This document shows, piece after piece, positions 35,493 to 45,580 of a stretch of DNA of 64,000 nt. Numbering within the stretch: the first letter of the stretch is position 1; the number at the start of each line of letters is the position of its first letter. Source of the stretch: Mycobacterium sp. SMC-4 (GTDB taxonomy: Bacteria > Actinomycetota > Actinomycetes > Mycobacteriales > Mycobacteriaceae); contig NZ_CP079869.1 in the NCBI RefSeq assembly GCF_025263265.1, positions 62,001 to 126,000 on the forward strand, written 5' to 3'. The position numbers were made by a program, and so were the translations under genes. The notes beneath the pieces were generated by a model. It had not been told where the DNA came from. It saw only the letters and a list, made by a program, of their open reading frames with translations, and did not search any database.

Positions 35493-36584
35493 TCAGTCCC
35501 GCAGCCATCCGAGGATATGCGGGAATACGTCGTGGGCAGCGTACTGGCCTAGGAAGATGTCGAGATGGCCGTATCCGCTGAAGGTGTGGAAGCGGTGTTT
35601 GTCCGGTGTGTGACGGTCCAGATAGGCGAAGCTGCGCTGCATCCCGGACGGATGGAAGGTGCGGTTCTGCGTGCCGGTGATCAGGGTGAACACGGCGTCG
35701 GTCTTCGGGGCGTCGACGCCCAGGCGGTGCGGCAGTTGCGGATAGTTGCGTGCGGTGACCAGGTGACCGGCCACCAGACAGTCACGCGTCTGCCGGAACA
35801 GGCTCACCGGGACGTGAGCGAACTCGCCCTTGATCCAGTCGTGGGTGGCGTCGTCGAGGTTGTCGTGGTCCCACATCGTCGGGAAACCGAACCCGTAGAC
35901 GAAGCTCGAATGCTTGCACACCGCGTTGCGGCACTCGTGATGGAAGGCGCGCACCATCCAGTCCATCACCTTGGGCAGTACCCGCGGGGCGTACAACCCG
36001 TACTGCGGATTGAAGTAGTCGGTCAAGTTTCCGAAAGTCCACAACGCCAGCGGCAGCTTCACCATGGCGGCGCGCCGAACCCGGGGGTGCAGAGCTGTCG
36101 AGTTCGCGACCACCCGGGTGACGTCGGGCAGCAGGCCCGCGGTGATCGACATCATGAAAGCGTGCGATCCCTGACAGTGCACGACTGCTTTGACCTTGTC
36201 GTGGCCCGTGCGGCGGGTGATCTCGGCGACGGCAGCGGGAAAGTCATGGACCGCAGCATCATCGAAGGTGTACTGCGACGGTTCCAGATCGATGCTGGCC
36301 CGCCAGTTGAGCATCCACACGTCAAACCCGGCAGCGGCGAGCATCGCCGGCAGCGTGATGATGCTCGGTGAACAGAACAGGTTGGCGCGCACACCAGAGC
36401 CGTGCACGAGCATCACGGGCCCCAGGTCCGGTGTGCCGGGCGCGCGCGAAAGATGCTTGAAATTCAGCGTGAAACCGTCACCGGCGGTGAACCACACCGT
36501 CTCGACCGGCGCGAGCGTGCCACCGTGCGGTGCGCGCAGCACTATCTCGGTATGCGCGGTGCTCAGGTGCGAGGTGAAGGACAT
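35493..36584 (-). CDS. Alpha/beta hydrolase with a Cys nucleophile elbow
   Basis: The 363-residue protein has the alpha/beta hydrolase oxyanion region VMLVHGSGVRANLF, a nucleophile elbow reading VVHCQGSHAFMM (Cys137 where Ser is usual) and a late His (GYGHLDIFLG, about His340). The Cys elbow recalls PHA synthases and dienelactone hydrolases, so acyl transfer is possible instead of plain hydrolysis. The WRASIDLEPSQYTFDD stretch after the core is typical of the lipase-like partners of GMC oxidoreductases. Its start overlaps the regulator stop (TGATG). It probably works on the product or substrate of the GMC enzyme nearby. Confidence 0.78.
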   Translation of the reverse strand: MSFTSHLSTAHTEIVLRAPHGGTLAPVETVWFTAGDGFTLNFKHLSRAPGTPDLGPVMLVHGSGVRANLFCSPSIITLPAMLAAAGFDVWMLNWRASIDLEPSQYTFDDAAVHDFPAAVAEITRRTGHDKVKAVVHCQGSHAFMMSITAGLLPDVTRVVANSTALHPRVRRAAMVKLPLALWTFGNLTDYFNPQYGLYAPRVLPKVMDWMVRAFHHECRNAVCKHSSFVYGFGFPTMWDHDNLDDATHDWIKGEFAHVPVSLFRQTRDCLVAGHLVTARNYPQLPHRLGVDAPKTDAVFTLITGTQNRTFHPSGMQRSFAYLDRHTPDKHRFHTFSGYGHLDIFLGQYAAHDVFPHILGWLRD

Positions 36585-39262
36585 CAGCGTGCCTTCCGGG
36601 TGGGGCCGTTCGGCACGTCCTGAAGGTGGCCCGCGGTGACAGCGGCCGCGAGCTGGCCGCGATCGGCGACCTCGAGCTTCGAACACGCCCGGTAGACGTG
36701 CCCTTCGACGGTGCGCACCGACACGCAGAGCCGGTCGGCGATGTCCTTGTTGGACAGGCCATGCGACACCATCACGGCGACTTCGCGTTCCCGGCCGGTC
36801 AGCGGCAACGGCTGCAGAAGGCGCTCCAGTGCCGGTGTCGACGGCCGTCCGCAGCGCTGTGCCCGCTGCACGGCAACCGATTTCGCGTCAGCCGCGGCAG
36901 AACGCTGCCCAGCGGTCTCGAACGCTGCCGCGGCCTGGGCCGCCACGTCCGCGGCTGCGGCGACCATGCCGATGTCGGCGAGTTCCTGGGACACCGCCTG
37001 CAGCCGGTCGCCGTCATGGCGGCTCAGCGCGTGGGCGTGGGCCCGCAGGATGGTCTCGAACCGGCACGACGGCGGTCCGTCGGCATCGAGGACGCGACGG
37101 GCGGTGCGTCCGTCGCCCAGGCGCAGCCCGTCCTGCAGCGCGCGAAGTGCGATGGCCTTCTGCTCGGTGCCCGTCGCCGCGGCTGCTGCGTCACGGGCAG
37201 CGCTGATCGCCCCCGGCATGTCACGTGCCGCTGCGCGGGCCCAGGCCTTGGCCAGGGCCAGTTCGGGCGCGTAGAGCCGTGCGCGCATCCCGAGGTTGGC
37301 CTGGGCCCGCTCGAGGTGTGCGGCTGCCTCGGCCGCCCGACCCAGCTGACCCAACGCTGTTGTGACGTTGACCAGTGCGAGCGGACCCCACGAGTATCCG
37401 GTCGTGGTCAACGCCGCGGCGGCCTGCTGCAGCAGCGACACCGCCTGGGGGAGGTCACCGCGTGCGAGCAGGGTGTGAGCGAGCAGCACCTCGCCGATCG
37501 CCCGGCCGGGCTGTGCGAAGCTGGCGAAGCCGAGGTAATGCCGGGCGATGTCCTCGGCAGCGGCCAGCTCACCGTCCATGATCATCGCGGTGGTCTGTCC
37601 GAGACCGATGGTGAAGCGAAGCAGGCCCGGGTGGCTGGCGGCCAACCCCCGTTCGGCCAGCGTCGCAACCTCGGCGAACCGACCCAGCCGAGCCGACGAC
37701 AGGGTGGCCGTGGCCGACGCCCACGCCACAGCCAGGTCGTCGGCGTCGGGCGCAGCGAGCACGTCGGTGGCCAAATCCGCTGCCCGGCGCGGTTGCCCGG
37801 AGCTCATCGCGAAGGTGGCGCGCAGGGCGTCGATGGTGTGCAACGCCGCGGGCAGCTGGAGCCGGTTGCGCACGTTCTCGAGGAAATCGATGGCGTTCTG
37901 CGAATCACGCAGCATCCAGAACTGGTTGGCAGCCTTCGGTAGGGCCCACGCCATCAGCTCCCACTCGGACAACGACTCCGGGTGCACCGGATCCAGGACG
38001 TCCTCGGCGTCTTGTCCACGGCCCTGCCAGGACAATGAGTGGGCCAACGGCAGACGGGCCGCAATGTCACCGGTCTTGTCGAGCGCGGCGCGCGCGAACT
38101 GTTCACCAAGGACCAGATCGCCGAGTTGCATTGCCTCCCAGGCAGACGACACCAGCTCCGACGGTGCAGGCGCAGAATCGGTGTCGAGTGCGAGCGCCGC
38201 CAACCGCAGCCGGTCCACGACATTGCGCGCCGGCGCACTGGCGAGCTGTTGGACCAGCTCGGTGCGTCGCCGACGCGCCGCCAGCCGTGGCGTCGAGGCC
38301 CGCACCGATTCGGCGTAGAGCGGATGCGCGGGAAAGATGAGTATCTCCCCGTGGTGGTCCTGCGCGGTGATCGCGTGGGCGGCTTCGGCGTGTTCGACCG
38401 CATCGATCCCGCACAGCTCGGACAGGTCGGACAGACGCAGCGGCTCTTCGACGGCGAGGTATTCCAGCACGGCGCGCACCGGTGCGGGCAACGCATCCAG
38501 ATGCGAGTCGATCAGCGTCGACAGTTGCGGAGTCAGCGGCGCGGTGCCGCGCATCTGCCACACGCCCTCGACCGGCCGTAAGGCGCCGGAAGCCAATCCG
38601 CCTTCCACCAGATGGCGAAGATACAGCGGGTTGCCACCACTGAGTGTGTACAGCCGCTCGGCGCTCGCGGTCTCGATGAGCCCGTCGAGTACGGCGCACA
38701 GCAGCGCGTCGGTCTCGTCTCGGGTCAGCGGCTCGAGGTCGACGCGGGCCAGGACGCGGTCCTTCCACAGCGCGGTGACGGCGTCGGGCACCGGACTTTG
38801 GCTGCGGACCGTGAGCAGGATCCGGGCCGAGCCCGCCAGCGCCAGTTGATGAATGAGGGTGGCTGACAGCGAGTCGAGTTGATGCGCGTCGTCGACGGCC
38901 AACAGCAGGCCATCGCCAGTGTCGGCGAACAGGGCGTGGCGAGCCGCTTTCAACAGCGTGACCGATTCGCCCGACGCCGAGCTTTCGATGAGGTGACTGA
39001 AAGCGCCCAGCGGGATGTTCTTCGCCGAGGCCGTCCCCGCCGCCCAGTGTGTGGTGGTGCCGGCGTTCTCCGAGACGTACTGCTCGACGACTGAACGCAA
39101 CGCGACCGTCTTGCCGACACCGGCGGGTCCGACGATGACGGCGCCGAGTTGCGCGCCACCGGCCATGGACTCGACCAGTTCACCGAAGCCGTCATTTCGC
39201 TGGGCCGTGATCCAGCGAGTCCCCCTCATTCGGAGATCGTAAGCGAGCGCGACGCTGGTCAC
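36584..39262 (-). CDS. LAL-type LuxR transcriptional regulator with AAA ATPase
   Basis: The 892-residue protein has an N-terminal STAND/AAA ATPase (Walker A VIVGPAGVGKTVAL near residues 40-53, Walker B LLLAVDDAHQLDSLS near 120), a long TPR-like helical middle and a C-terminal LuxR helix-turn-helix (LTGREREVAVMVSHGLSNKD, RTVEGHVYRACSKLEVADRG). Large ATP-binding LuxR regulators of this kind activate catabolic or secondary-metabolite genes on binding an inducer. It heads the operon with the hydrolase, membrane and unknown genes. The start is uncertain: GTG 39262 or ATG 39229, neither with a clear ribosome site. Confidence 0.88.
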   Translation of the reverse strand: MTSVALAYDLRMRGTRWITAQRNDGFGELVESMAGGAQLGAVIVGPAGVGKTVALRSVVEQYVSENAGTTTHWAAGTASAKNIPLGAFSHLIESSASGESVTLLKAARHALFADTGDGLLLAVDDAHQLDSLSATLIHQLALAGSARILLTVRSQSPVPDAVTALWKDRVLARVDLEPLTRDETDALLCAVLDGLIETASAERLYTLSGGNPLYLRHLVEGGLASGALRPVEGVWQMRGTAPLTPQLSTLIDSHLDALPAPVRAVLEYLAVEEPLRLSDLSELCGIDAVEHAEAAHAITAQDHHGEILIFPAHPLYAESVRASTPRLAARRRRTELVQQLASAPARNVVDRLRLAALALDTDSAPAPSELVSSAWEAMQLGDLVLGEQFARAALDKTGDIAARLPLAHSLSWQGRGQDAEDVLDPVHPESLSEWELMAWALPKAANQFWMLRDSQNAIDFLENVRNRLQLPAALHTIDALRATFAMSSGQPRRAADLATDVLAAPDADDLAVAWASATATLSSARLGRFAEVATLAERGLAASHPGLLRFTIGLGQTTAMIMDGELAAAEDIARHYLGFASFAQPGRAIGEVLLAHTLLARGDLPQAVSLLQQAAAALTTTGYSWGPLALVNVTTALGQLGRAAEAAAHLERAQANLGMRARLYAPELALAKAWARAAARDMPGAISAARDAAAAATGTEQKAIALRALQDGLRLGDGRTARRVLDADGPPSCRFETILRAHAHALSRHDGDRLQAVSQELADIGMVAAAADVAAQAAAAFETAGQRSAAADAKSVAVQRAQRCGRPSTPALERLLQPLPLTGREREVAVMVSHGLSNKDIADRLCVSVRTVEGHVYRACSKLEVADRGQLAAAVTAGHLQDVPNGPTRKAR

Positions 39263-39363
39263 CGAGGCAATCGGCCGATGTCAGCCGTAACGCCATCTGC
39301 CATTGGGCACTGGCGGAATGGCCGCCATCGGTTGCCGAGGGCAGCCGCGCTGCGGAATTATTC

Positions 39364-39377
39364 GGACTATAGTCCGG
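39364..39377. promoter_or_regulatory. 14-base palindrome overlapping the pirin -10 box
   Basis: CGGACTATAGTCCG is a perfect palindrome ending 11 bases before the pirin ATG. Its core contains TATAGT (39369-39374), a good -10 hexamer placed so that transcription would start close to the ATG. A regulator dimer sitting on the -10 would act as a repressor. I see no obvious local regulator gene for it other than the LAL gene across the gap. Confidence 0.5.
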
Positions 39378-39388
39378 TTGCATCAGGC

Positions 39389-40357
39389 ATGCCTGCTGTC
39401 ACAGCCGATACCCTGACCCTCCCCCGTCTGGCCGGCCCATCCGCGTCGGACACCGAGCGCCCGGTGCGCTCGGTCACCGCCGGACCGACCGGCTTCGAAG
39501 GTGAAGGCTTCCCAGTCGTCCGGGCCTTCGCCGGCGTCAGCCACCGTGACCTCGACCCTTTCGTCCACATGGACCAGATGGGTGAAGTCGAATACGAGCC
39601 CGGTCAGCCCCGCGGCACCGATTGGCACCCGCACCGTTGCTTCGAGACGGTGACCTACATGATCGACGGGCGCTTCGCCCACCAGGATTCGCACGGCGGT
39701 GGCGGGCTGATCACCGACGGCGCCACCCAGTGGATGACCGCCGGCTCGGGCATCCTGCACATCGAGACACCGCCGGCCGAACTGGTCGAGAGCGGCGGAC
39801 TGTTCCACGGCATCCAGCTGTGGGTCAACCTGCCCAAGAAGGACAAGTTCGCCGCGCCCAGATACCAGGCCATCGAAGGCGACCAGGTCACCCTGCTGGC
39901 CTCGACCGATGGCGGAGCGCTGGTCCGGGTGATCGCCGGCGAGGTCGATGGCACCAACGGCCCCGGCGCGACCTATACGCCGATCACCATGGCGCACGCC
40001 ACGATTGCCCCCGGCGCACTGCTGAACATGCCGTGGAACCGTGACTTCAACGCGCTGGTCTACGTGTTGTCCGGCCGCGGTTCTGTCGGGCCGGTGGGAC
40101 ATCCGATCCGTCAGGGACATCTCGCGGTGCTCGGACCAGGTGACCGCATCACGGTGGCCGCCGAACCGACCCAGGACGCGCACCGTCCGGCGCTGGAAGT
40201 GCTGCTGCTGGGAGGAAGGCCGATTCGTGAACCGGTCTTCCAGTACGGACCTTTCGTGATGAACTCCAAGAGTGAGCTCATCGAAGCCGTCGAGGACTTT
40301 CAGGCCGGCAAGTTCGGCACCATTCCGCCCGGCGCGCTGATGCCGCACCATCCGTAG
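39389..40357 (+). CDS. Pirin-family bicupin protein
   Basis: The 322-residue protein has the pirin pattern: FVHMDQMGEVEYEPGQPRGT, DWHPHRCFETVTYMIDGRFA and HQDSHGGGGLITDGATQWMT, with metal-binding His residues in WHPHR and the later FHGIQLWVNLP. The second cupin half lacks the metal site, as usual. Some bacterial pirins have quercetinase activity, others regulate partner enzymes; I cannot choose. The ATG at 39389 is close to a promoter-like palindrome. The 3' end runs into a terminator shared with the next, convergent gene. Confidence 0.9.
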   Translation: MPAVTADTLTLPRLAGPSASDTERPVRSVTAGPTGFEGEGFPVVRAFAGVSHRDLDPFVHMDQMGEVEYEPGQPRGTDWHPHRCFETVTYMIDGRFAHQDSHGGGGLITDGATQWMTAGSGILHIETPPAELVESGGLFHGIQLWVNLPKKDKFAAPRYQAIEGDQVTLLASTDGGALVRVIAGEVDGTNGPGATYTPITMAHATIAPGALLNMPWNRDFNALVYVLSGRGSVGPVGHPIRQGHLAVLGPGDRITVAAEPTQDAHRPALEVLLLGGRPIREPVFQYGPFVMNSKSELIEAVEDFQAGKFGTIPPGALMPHHP

Positions 40358-40362
40358 CGGCG

Positions 40363-40415
40363 AAAGTGCCGCTGCGGTAGTGGATTCAGCGGTAGAACTA
40401 CCGTGGCGGCACTTT
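40363..40415. terminator. Bidirectional terminator between pirin and FUSC genes
   Basis: The 19-base arms 40363-40381 and 40397-40415 begin AAAGTGCCGC and are inverted copies with two central mismatches around a 15-base loop. The outer ends are AAA and TTT, giving a short T-run in both directions. The right arm overlaps the last codons and stop of the FUSC gene. Confidence 0.7.
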
Positions 40416-42572
40416 GGCTGACGGGTCGGGATCGGGCTGCAGCGGGTAGATCAGCTCCAGCTCGCCGAGCAGCGCAGCCACCGTGAGCAGTGGCAGCGCG
40501 GCGGCCACCCCGAGGTCGTCGTGGCGGACCTCGGAGCGCAACGCGCACACGAACTCGTCGCTGATCGGCGCCGAGGGCCGGTCCGGGTGCGGCGTCCCGC
40601 ACGCCCGCGCGTACACCGCCTCGGTGTGCGATTCGAGAACCTGCCGGACGCCCGGATAAGCCGTCAACGGCGGCGGTGTCGGGATGTCGGCGATCAGGTC
40701 GGCCGCCGAACGCAGCCGGATGGCCCGGTTGAACGCCCGCACCACAGGGGCCCGAAAGTCCGTCTCACCGCTGCTCTCCGAGAGATACTGGCGCACCGCA
40801 TCATCGATCACCCGCGAGGCGTTCAGGGCCTGATGACCGGCCGTCGCGACCTGATCGGTGCGGCCTTCGAACGCGCCTCGGGTGATGCGCAGGACCGCCA
40901 CCTGCAGATAGCGGGCGAAGATGCTGCGGGCCGAGTCGATGGCACGGGTGACCGATGCGGTGGCGCCCCGCGGCCACAGCAGTACCGACACCGTCACACC
41001 GACCAGCGCGCCCACCACCACGTCCTCGACCCGGATCAGGCCGACCTGCCACCCGCTCGGCGCGATCAAGTTGAAGAAGATCAGCACCATCATCGTGAAC
41101 GCGGCCTGCCCGGCGGTGAACGACGCGATCTCGGGCACATACGTCGAGCCGAACACCGCCAGCGGCATCAACACCCACAGCACGGCAGGGTCGACACCGA
41201 CCACCGCAATCAGCAGCGCGCCCAACAGGAATCCGACGCCGGTGCCCAACACCGCGCGCCACACCCGCGTCCCGGTGGTCAAGGCGCTGCTACGCAGCAC
41301 CGACAGCGCGCCGAGCACCACCCAGAACCCGTGTTCGACCGGGAACAGGTGGGTGACCGCGACCGCCGCGGCCAAACCCAACCCGGTGCGCAGCGCGTTG
41401 CGCAACGCCACCGCCCGGTTGGCCACAAACCCCGCCGTGATGTGTGCGAGGGCAACGGTTTCCGGCAGTAGACGGTCCGAGGCGCCGGTCGGTGGCAGCC
41501 GCAACCCCAGTGCCCGGGCCCATACCGGCCGGGCATCGGCCGCGGCCGCGGCGACGATGATGCGCCCGGTGGCTCCGATCGTGGCGGCCACGGTGCGTCG
41601 CTGCAGCAACAGGCGACCAAGGGTGACCGCCTGCTCGTCGTCGGCGGCCCCGAGGATCGCCTCGAGGTCCTCCCGCCACCGGCCCTGCGCCACCGTGCGC
41701 AGCTCGCTGAGCGCGGCATCCAGATCGGCACGGGCCGCATCGCGGCGCGCGGGACGGGAGATCCGCAGCACCGCCGCGGCCGACCGCAGTACCGCCACCA
41801 CCGCGGCTCTGTCGCGCAGTGGCACCCCGGTGTCGTGACCGATCCGTTCGGCGACCCATTCCAGGTCGTCGACGACGCGGACCAGCGCACGGCTGCCGGC
41901 CGACAGGCCGACCGGCCGGAAGTCGGCGTTCAGGAAGGTTCTACGAAGGGCGTCCATCGCTGCGGTGACGTCGGCGGCCGAGGCTCGACCATCGAGCCGA
42001 TCGGCCAGCGCCTGACAGGCCCGGGCGGCACGTCGGCGCAATTGCCCGTGGTGGCGCGGCGGGAGCACGAACAGCGCCGCCGGCACGCACACCGCCAGCG
42101 CGATGGCCCAGCCGAGCAGACGCTCGCCGATCGGCCCGACCGGGGTGCAGGCCGGCAGCACGAAGACCATCAAGGTGGCGCGCTGGCCCGCGGCCAACGT
42201 CTCGCTCAGCACACCGGAGAAGGTGACCACGACGCCGAGAACGAACATCACCAGCACCGCCGGCCCGGCATACGGGGCCACCAGGGTGCCGAGCGTGATC
42301 AGGACGAAGCCGTTGACGCCCAGCCCCGCGTAACCCAGCGCGCGGCTCTGCCGGTTGCCCGGAAAGTCCGAGAGCACCAGCAGGGCCACCGAACCGAACA
42401 GCGTGAACAGCGGCGTCTGGGCGGAGTCGCCGGCCACCGCGAAGCTGACCGCCGCAGCCAGCGGCACCACCACCGCGGCGCGCACGGCCCGCCGCAGCGC
42501 GTCGTTGTCGGGGTCGCGGTGCTGCAATCTCCGGGAAATGCGCGCCCGCCCGCCGACCGCGCGGGTGGGCAT
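40398..42572 (-). CDS. FUSC-family membrane protein, putative aromatic-acid exporter
   Basis: The 724-residue protein has two blocks of about six membrane helices. The first includes AVVVPLAAAVSFAVAGDSAQ and FTLFGSVALLVLSDFPG, the second LGLAAAVAVTHLFPVEHGFW and VLGTGVGFLLGALLIAVVGV. Helical cytosolic domains separate them. The FPVEHGFWVVLGALSVLR stretch with VWRAVLGTGVG is the FUSC signature. The family includes AaeB-type efflux proteins, so export of aromatic acids is possible but unproven. The start at ATG 42572 overlaps the stop of the upstream gene (TGATG). Confidence 0.82.
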   Translation of the reverse strand: MPTRAVGGRARISRRLQHRDPDNDALRRAVRAAVVVPLAAAVSFAVAGDSAQTPLFTLFGSVALLVLSDFPGNRQSRALGYAGLGVNGFVLITLGTLVAPYAGPAVLVMFVLGVVVTFSGVLSETLAAGQRATLMVFVLPACTPVGPIGERLLGWAIALAVCVPAALFVLPPRHHGQLRRRAARACQALADRLDGRASAADVTAAMDALRRTFLNADFRPVGLSAGSRALVRVVDDLEWVAERIGHDTGVPLRDRAAVVAVLRSAAAVLRISRPARRDAARADLDAALSELRTVAQGRWREDLEAILGAADDEQAVTLGRLLLQRRTVAATIGATGRIIVAAAAADARPVWARALGLRLPPTGASDRLLPETVALAHITAGFVANRAVALRNALRTGLGLAAAVAVTHLFPVEHGFWVVLGALSVLRSSALTTGTRVWRAVLGTGVGFLLGALLIAVVGVDPAVLWVLMPLAVFGSTYVPEIASFTAGQAAFTMMVLIFFNLIAPSGWQVGLIRVEDVVVGALVGVTVSVLLWPRGATASVTRAIDSARSIFARYLQVAVLRITRGAFEGRTDQVATAGHQALNASRVIDDAVRQYLSESSGETDFRAPVVRAFNRAIRLRSAADLIADIPTPPPLTAYPGVRQVLESHTEAVYARACGTPHPDRPSAPISDEFVCALRSEVRHDDLGVAAALPLLTVAALLGELELIYPLQPDPDPSAKVPPR

Positions 42573-43111
42573 CAGTGTGCGAACACCTTGATCGCGATGA
42601 CCAACAGACCCAGCCCGGCCAGCGTCACCACGGTCACGATTTGCTGCCACAACGGCAGCCGGGTGCGGCGCACCGCGGCCAACGCGATCACCCCCAACTC
42701 GAACACCAGAATCCACTTCGCGATCCACATCGCGTCGTCGGTGTCGAGCAGTCCGATACCGGCGGCGCCGAGCACCACCAACGGAAGGACACTGGCCTGC
42801 AGGATCTGTCCAGAGGACTGCAGGACGCGCAGACGCTCGATGCCGCGCGGCGACTGCCCGTGCACGCTGAGGTGCGCGACCCAGTCGGCCAGCAGACTGG
42901 CCGCCCACAACCCGCCCATCGTCACCGCGACGTCGAGCATTCGGGCCCAGGCGCTGGTGTCCTCCCCGGTGTAGCGGGTCAGCACCGCCAGGGTCGCCAG
43001 GCAGGAGATCGCGCCGTAGAGGCGTTCCCGCAGCATCGCCACGACGTGCGGGATCGGGACATCCCCGCCATCGCGGTCGGGCCCGGAGGCATGCTCGGTG
43101 GCTTCAGTCAT
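42572..43111 (-). CDS. Four-helix membrane protein of unknown function
   Basis: The 179-residue protein has an acidic N terminus (MTEATEHASGPDRDGGD) followed by four membrane helices: LYGAISCLATLAVL, MLDVAVTMGGLWAASLLADW, VLPLVVLGAAGIGLL with WIAKWILVFELGVIALAAV, and IVTVVTLAGLGLLVIAIKVF. I do not recognise a family with certainty. It overlaps the TetR gene upstream by eight bases and the FUSC gene downstream by one base, so the three form one unit. It may be a partner of the FUSC protein. Confidence 0.7.
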   Translation of the reverse strand: MTEATEHASGPDRDGGDVPIPHVVAMLRERLYGAISCLATLAVLTRYTGEDTSAWARMLDVAVTMGGLWAASLLADWVAHLSVHGQSPRGIERLRVLQSSGQILQASVLPLVVLGAAGIGLLDTDDAMWIAKWILVFELGVIALAAVRRTRLPLWQQIVTVVTLAGLGLLVIAIKVFAH

Positions 43112-43679
43112 CGTCGGGTACCGAGGCGAATCGGCCGGAGTCCAGCGTGTCGAGCATCTGGTCGACGATCCACCCGAGCCCGGCGAGATCGGCGGGCAGG
43201 GTGGCCTGCTCGTAACCCACCAGCAGGTACACGCCCCACGCGGCGAACAGCTGCGCCTGCCGCGGGTGGTGCAGGATCTGCAGCGCGCAGTCATGCAGGG
43301 CGTCGAAGCGCTGACGGTCGACGGCGGCCTGTACCGCACGCACGTCCGGGTCGACGGCACTCCAGGCCCGGATGGCGCCTTCGGCACTGTGCGGCAGGGT
43401 CAGCCCGTTCTGGATCAGCCGGTCGATGCGCAGCCGCGGATCGGGTTCGGAACCGGCGGCCTCGATCACCGCGTCGGTCGTGCTGTCGCGCCAGTGCATC
43501 ACCAGCTCGCGGGTGTAGGCCGACCAACTGGAGAAGTAGTGGTAGAAGGAACCGGTCGTGACCCCCAACCGCTGACACACCACGGCCAGCTTCAAACCGC
43601 CGTAGCCCAGATCGGCGAGCACCGTCAGCCCGGTTTCGAAGAACGCCTCCCGCGACGACACCGCCCCCACGGCCGCCAC
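43104..43679 (-). CDS. TetR-family regulator of the FUSC operon
   Basis: The 191-residue protein has the TetR helix-turn-helix (AFFETGLTVLADLGYGGLKL, VCQRLGVTTGSFYHYFSSWS) and a helical ligand domain (LAGLGWIVDQMLDTLDSGRF). It heads the unit with the two membrane protein genes and probably represses it in answer to an exported compound. The GTG at 43679 has GAGGGGG about eight bases upstream. The frame stays open to 44240 within the opposite gene, which I read as chance. Confidence 0.85.
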   Translation of the reverse strand: MAAVGAVSSREAFFETGLTVLADLGYGGLKLAVVCQRLGVTTGSFYHYFSSWSAYTRELVMHWRDSTTDAVIEAAGSEPDPRLRIDRLIQNGLTLPHSAEGAIRAWSAVDPDVRAVQAAVDRQRFDALHDCALQILHHPRQAQLFAAWGVYLLVGYEQATLPADLAGLGWIVDQMLDTLDSGRFASVPDDD

Positions 43680-43835
43680 CCTAATTCCCCCTCGGTGGTG
43701 CTGTCGGGGCGTCGCGTCGATTACCCGTCCGAACACCCGCGAGAAGGGCGCGCCGCGGTTTGCTGAATCGTCGCCGCCGCGCGCGTCGCCGCGCCGGGCG
43801 AACCGGTCCCAAGTGGCGTGTGGCACAATTTGACC

Positions 43836-44471
43836 GTGCCGTACACGGCGAGTCGAGGGCCAGGCCGTCCTCCCGCAGCGAAGGCCGCGGAGACGCGGGA
43901 GCGCATCGTGCGCGCTGCTCGTGAAGTTTTCAGCGAACTGGGTTACGACGCAGCCACTTTCCAGGCTATTGCGGTTCGTGCCGATCTCACGCGTCCTGCG
44001 ATCAACCACTACTTTTCCAGCAAACGCGTGCTGTGGGCTGAGGTGGTGCGGCAGACCAATGCCTCGGTTGTTAGCGCCGGCATTGCCCGCGCGCACGATC
44101 ACACCCGTCTGGTGGACCGGCTGGCGGCGTTCCTGGTCACCGCCACCCAGGTCGATTCGGACAACCGGGGCGCGGCGGCGTTCCTGGTGACCTCGGTGCT
44201 GGAGAACCAGCGCCATCCCGAGTTGATCGACGACGAGCACGACCCGCTGAAGAACTCACGGGCGTTCGTCGGCTGGGTGGTCGAGGACGCGATCACCCGG
44301 GGTGAGCTCAGCACCGACACCGATATCGAACAGCTGGTCGAGATGTTGGTTGCGGTGTTGTGGGGGATCGGTTTCTACGCCGGTTTTGTCGGTGATCAGA
44401 CCAACCTGAGCTCGGTCATCCACAAGCTGGAACTGCTTCTCGCGCACAAGCTTTGGAATATCAGCGAATAG
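43836..44471 (+). CDS. TetR-family regulator, Rv0144-like
   Basis: The 211-residue protein starts VPYTASRGPGRPPAAKAAET and has a clear TetR DNA-binding domain (RIVRAAREVFSELGYDAATF, then RADLTRPAINHYFSSKRVLW) followed by a helical domain. The sequence and the following methyltransferase, aldehyde dehydrogenase, SDR and quinone oxidoreductase genes match the order of Rv0144-Rv0149. A -10-like CACAAT sits six bases before the GTG, so this may be a leaderless message. A GTG at 43818 is an alternative start. Confidence 0.85.
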   Translation: MPYTASRGPGRPPAAKAAETRERIVRAAREVFSELGYDAATFQAIAVRADLTRPAINHYFSSKRVLWAEVVRQTNASVVSAGIARAHDHTRLVDRLAAFLVTATQVDSDNRGAAAFLVTSVLENQRHPELIDDEHDPLKNSRAFVGWVVEDAITRGELSTDTDIEQLVEMLVAVLWGIGFYAGFVGDQTNLSSVIHKLELLLAHKLWNISE

Positions 44472-44526
44472 TCCTCAGGACAGCGGACCGATGGCGGCCG
44501 CTGCGGGCCGTCATTTTGTTAGATAG

Positions 44527-45501
<975 letters not shown>

Positions 45502-45580
45502 GCACGGGAAGGCGACCTGTTCACCAACTGGATGGTTGGCTACCATGCGGGTACTCCGAGGTCAGGAAGGAGACCCCGCC

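Noticed and set aside
43680..44240. N-terminal extension of the minus-strand TetR gene
   Set aside because: It would overlap the opposite TetR gene almost completely; the GTG at 43679 has a good ribosome site right before the TetR domain.
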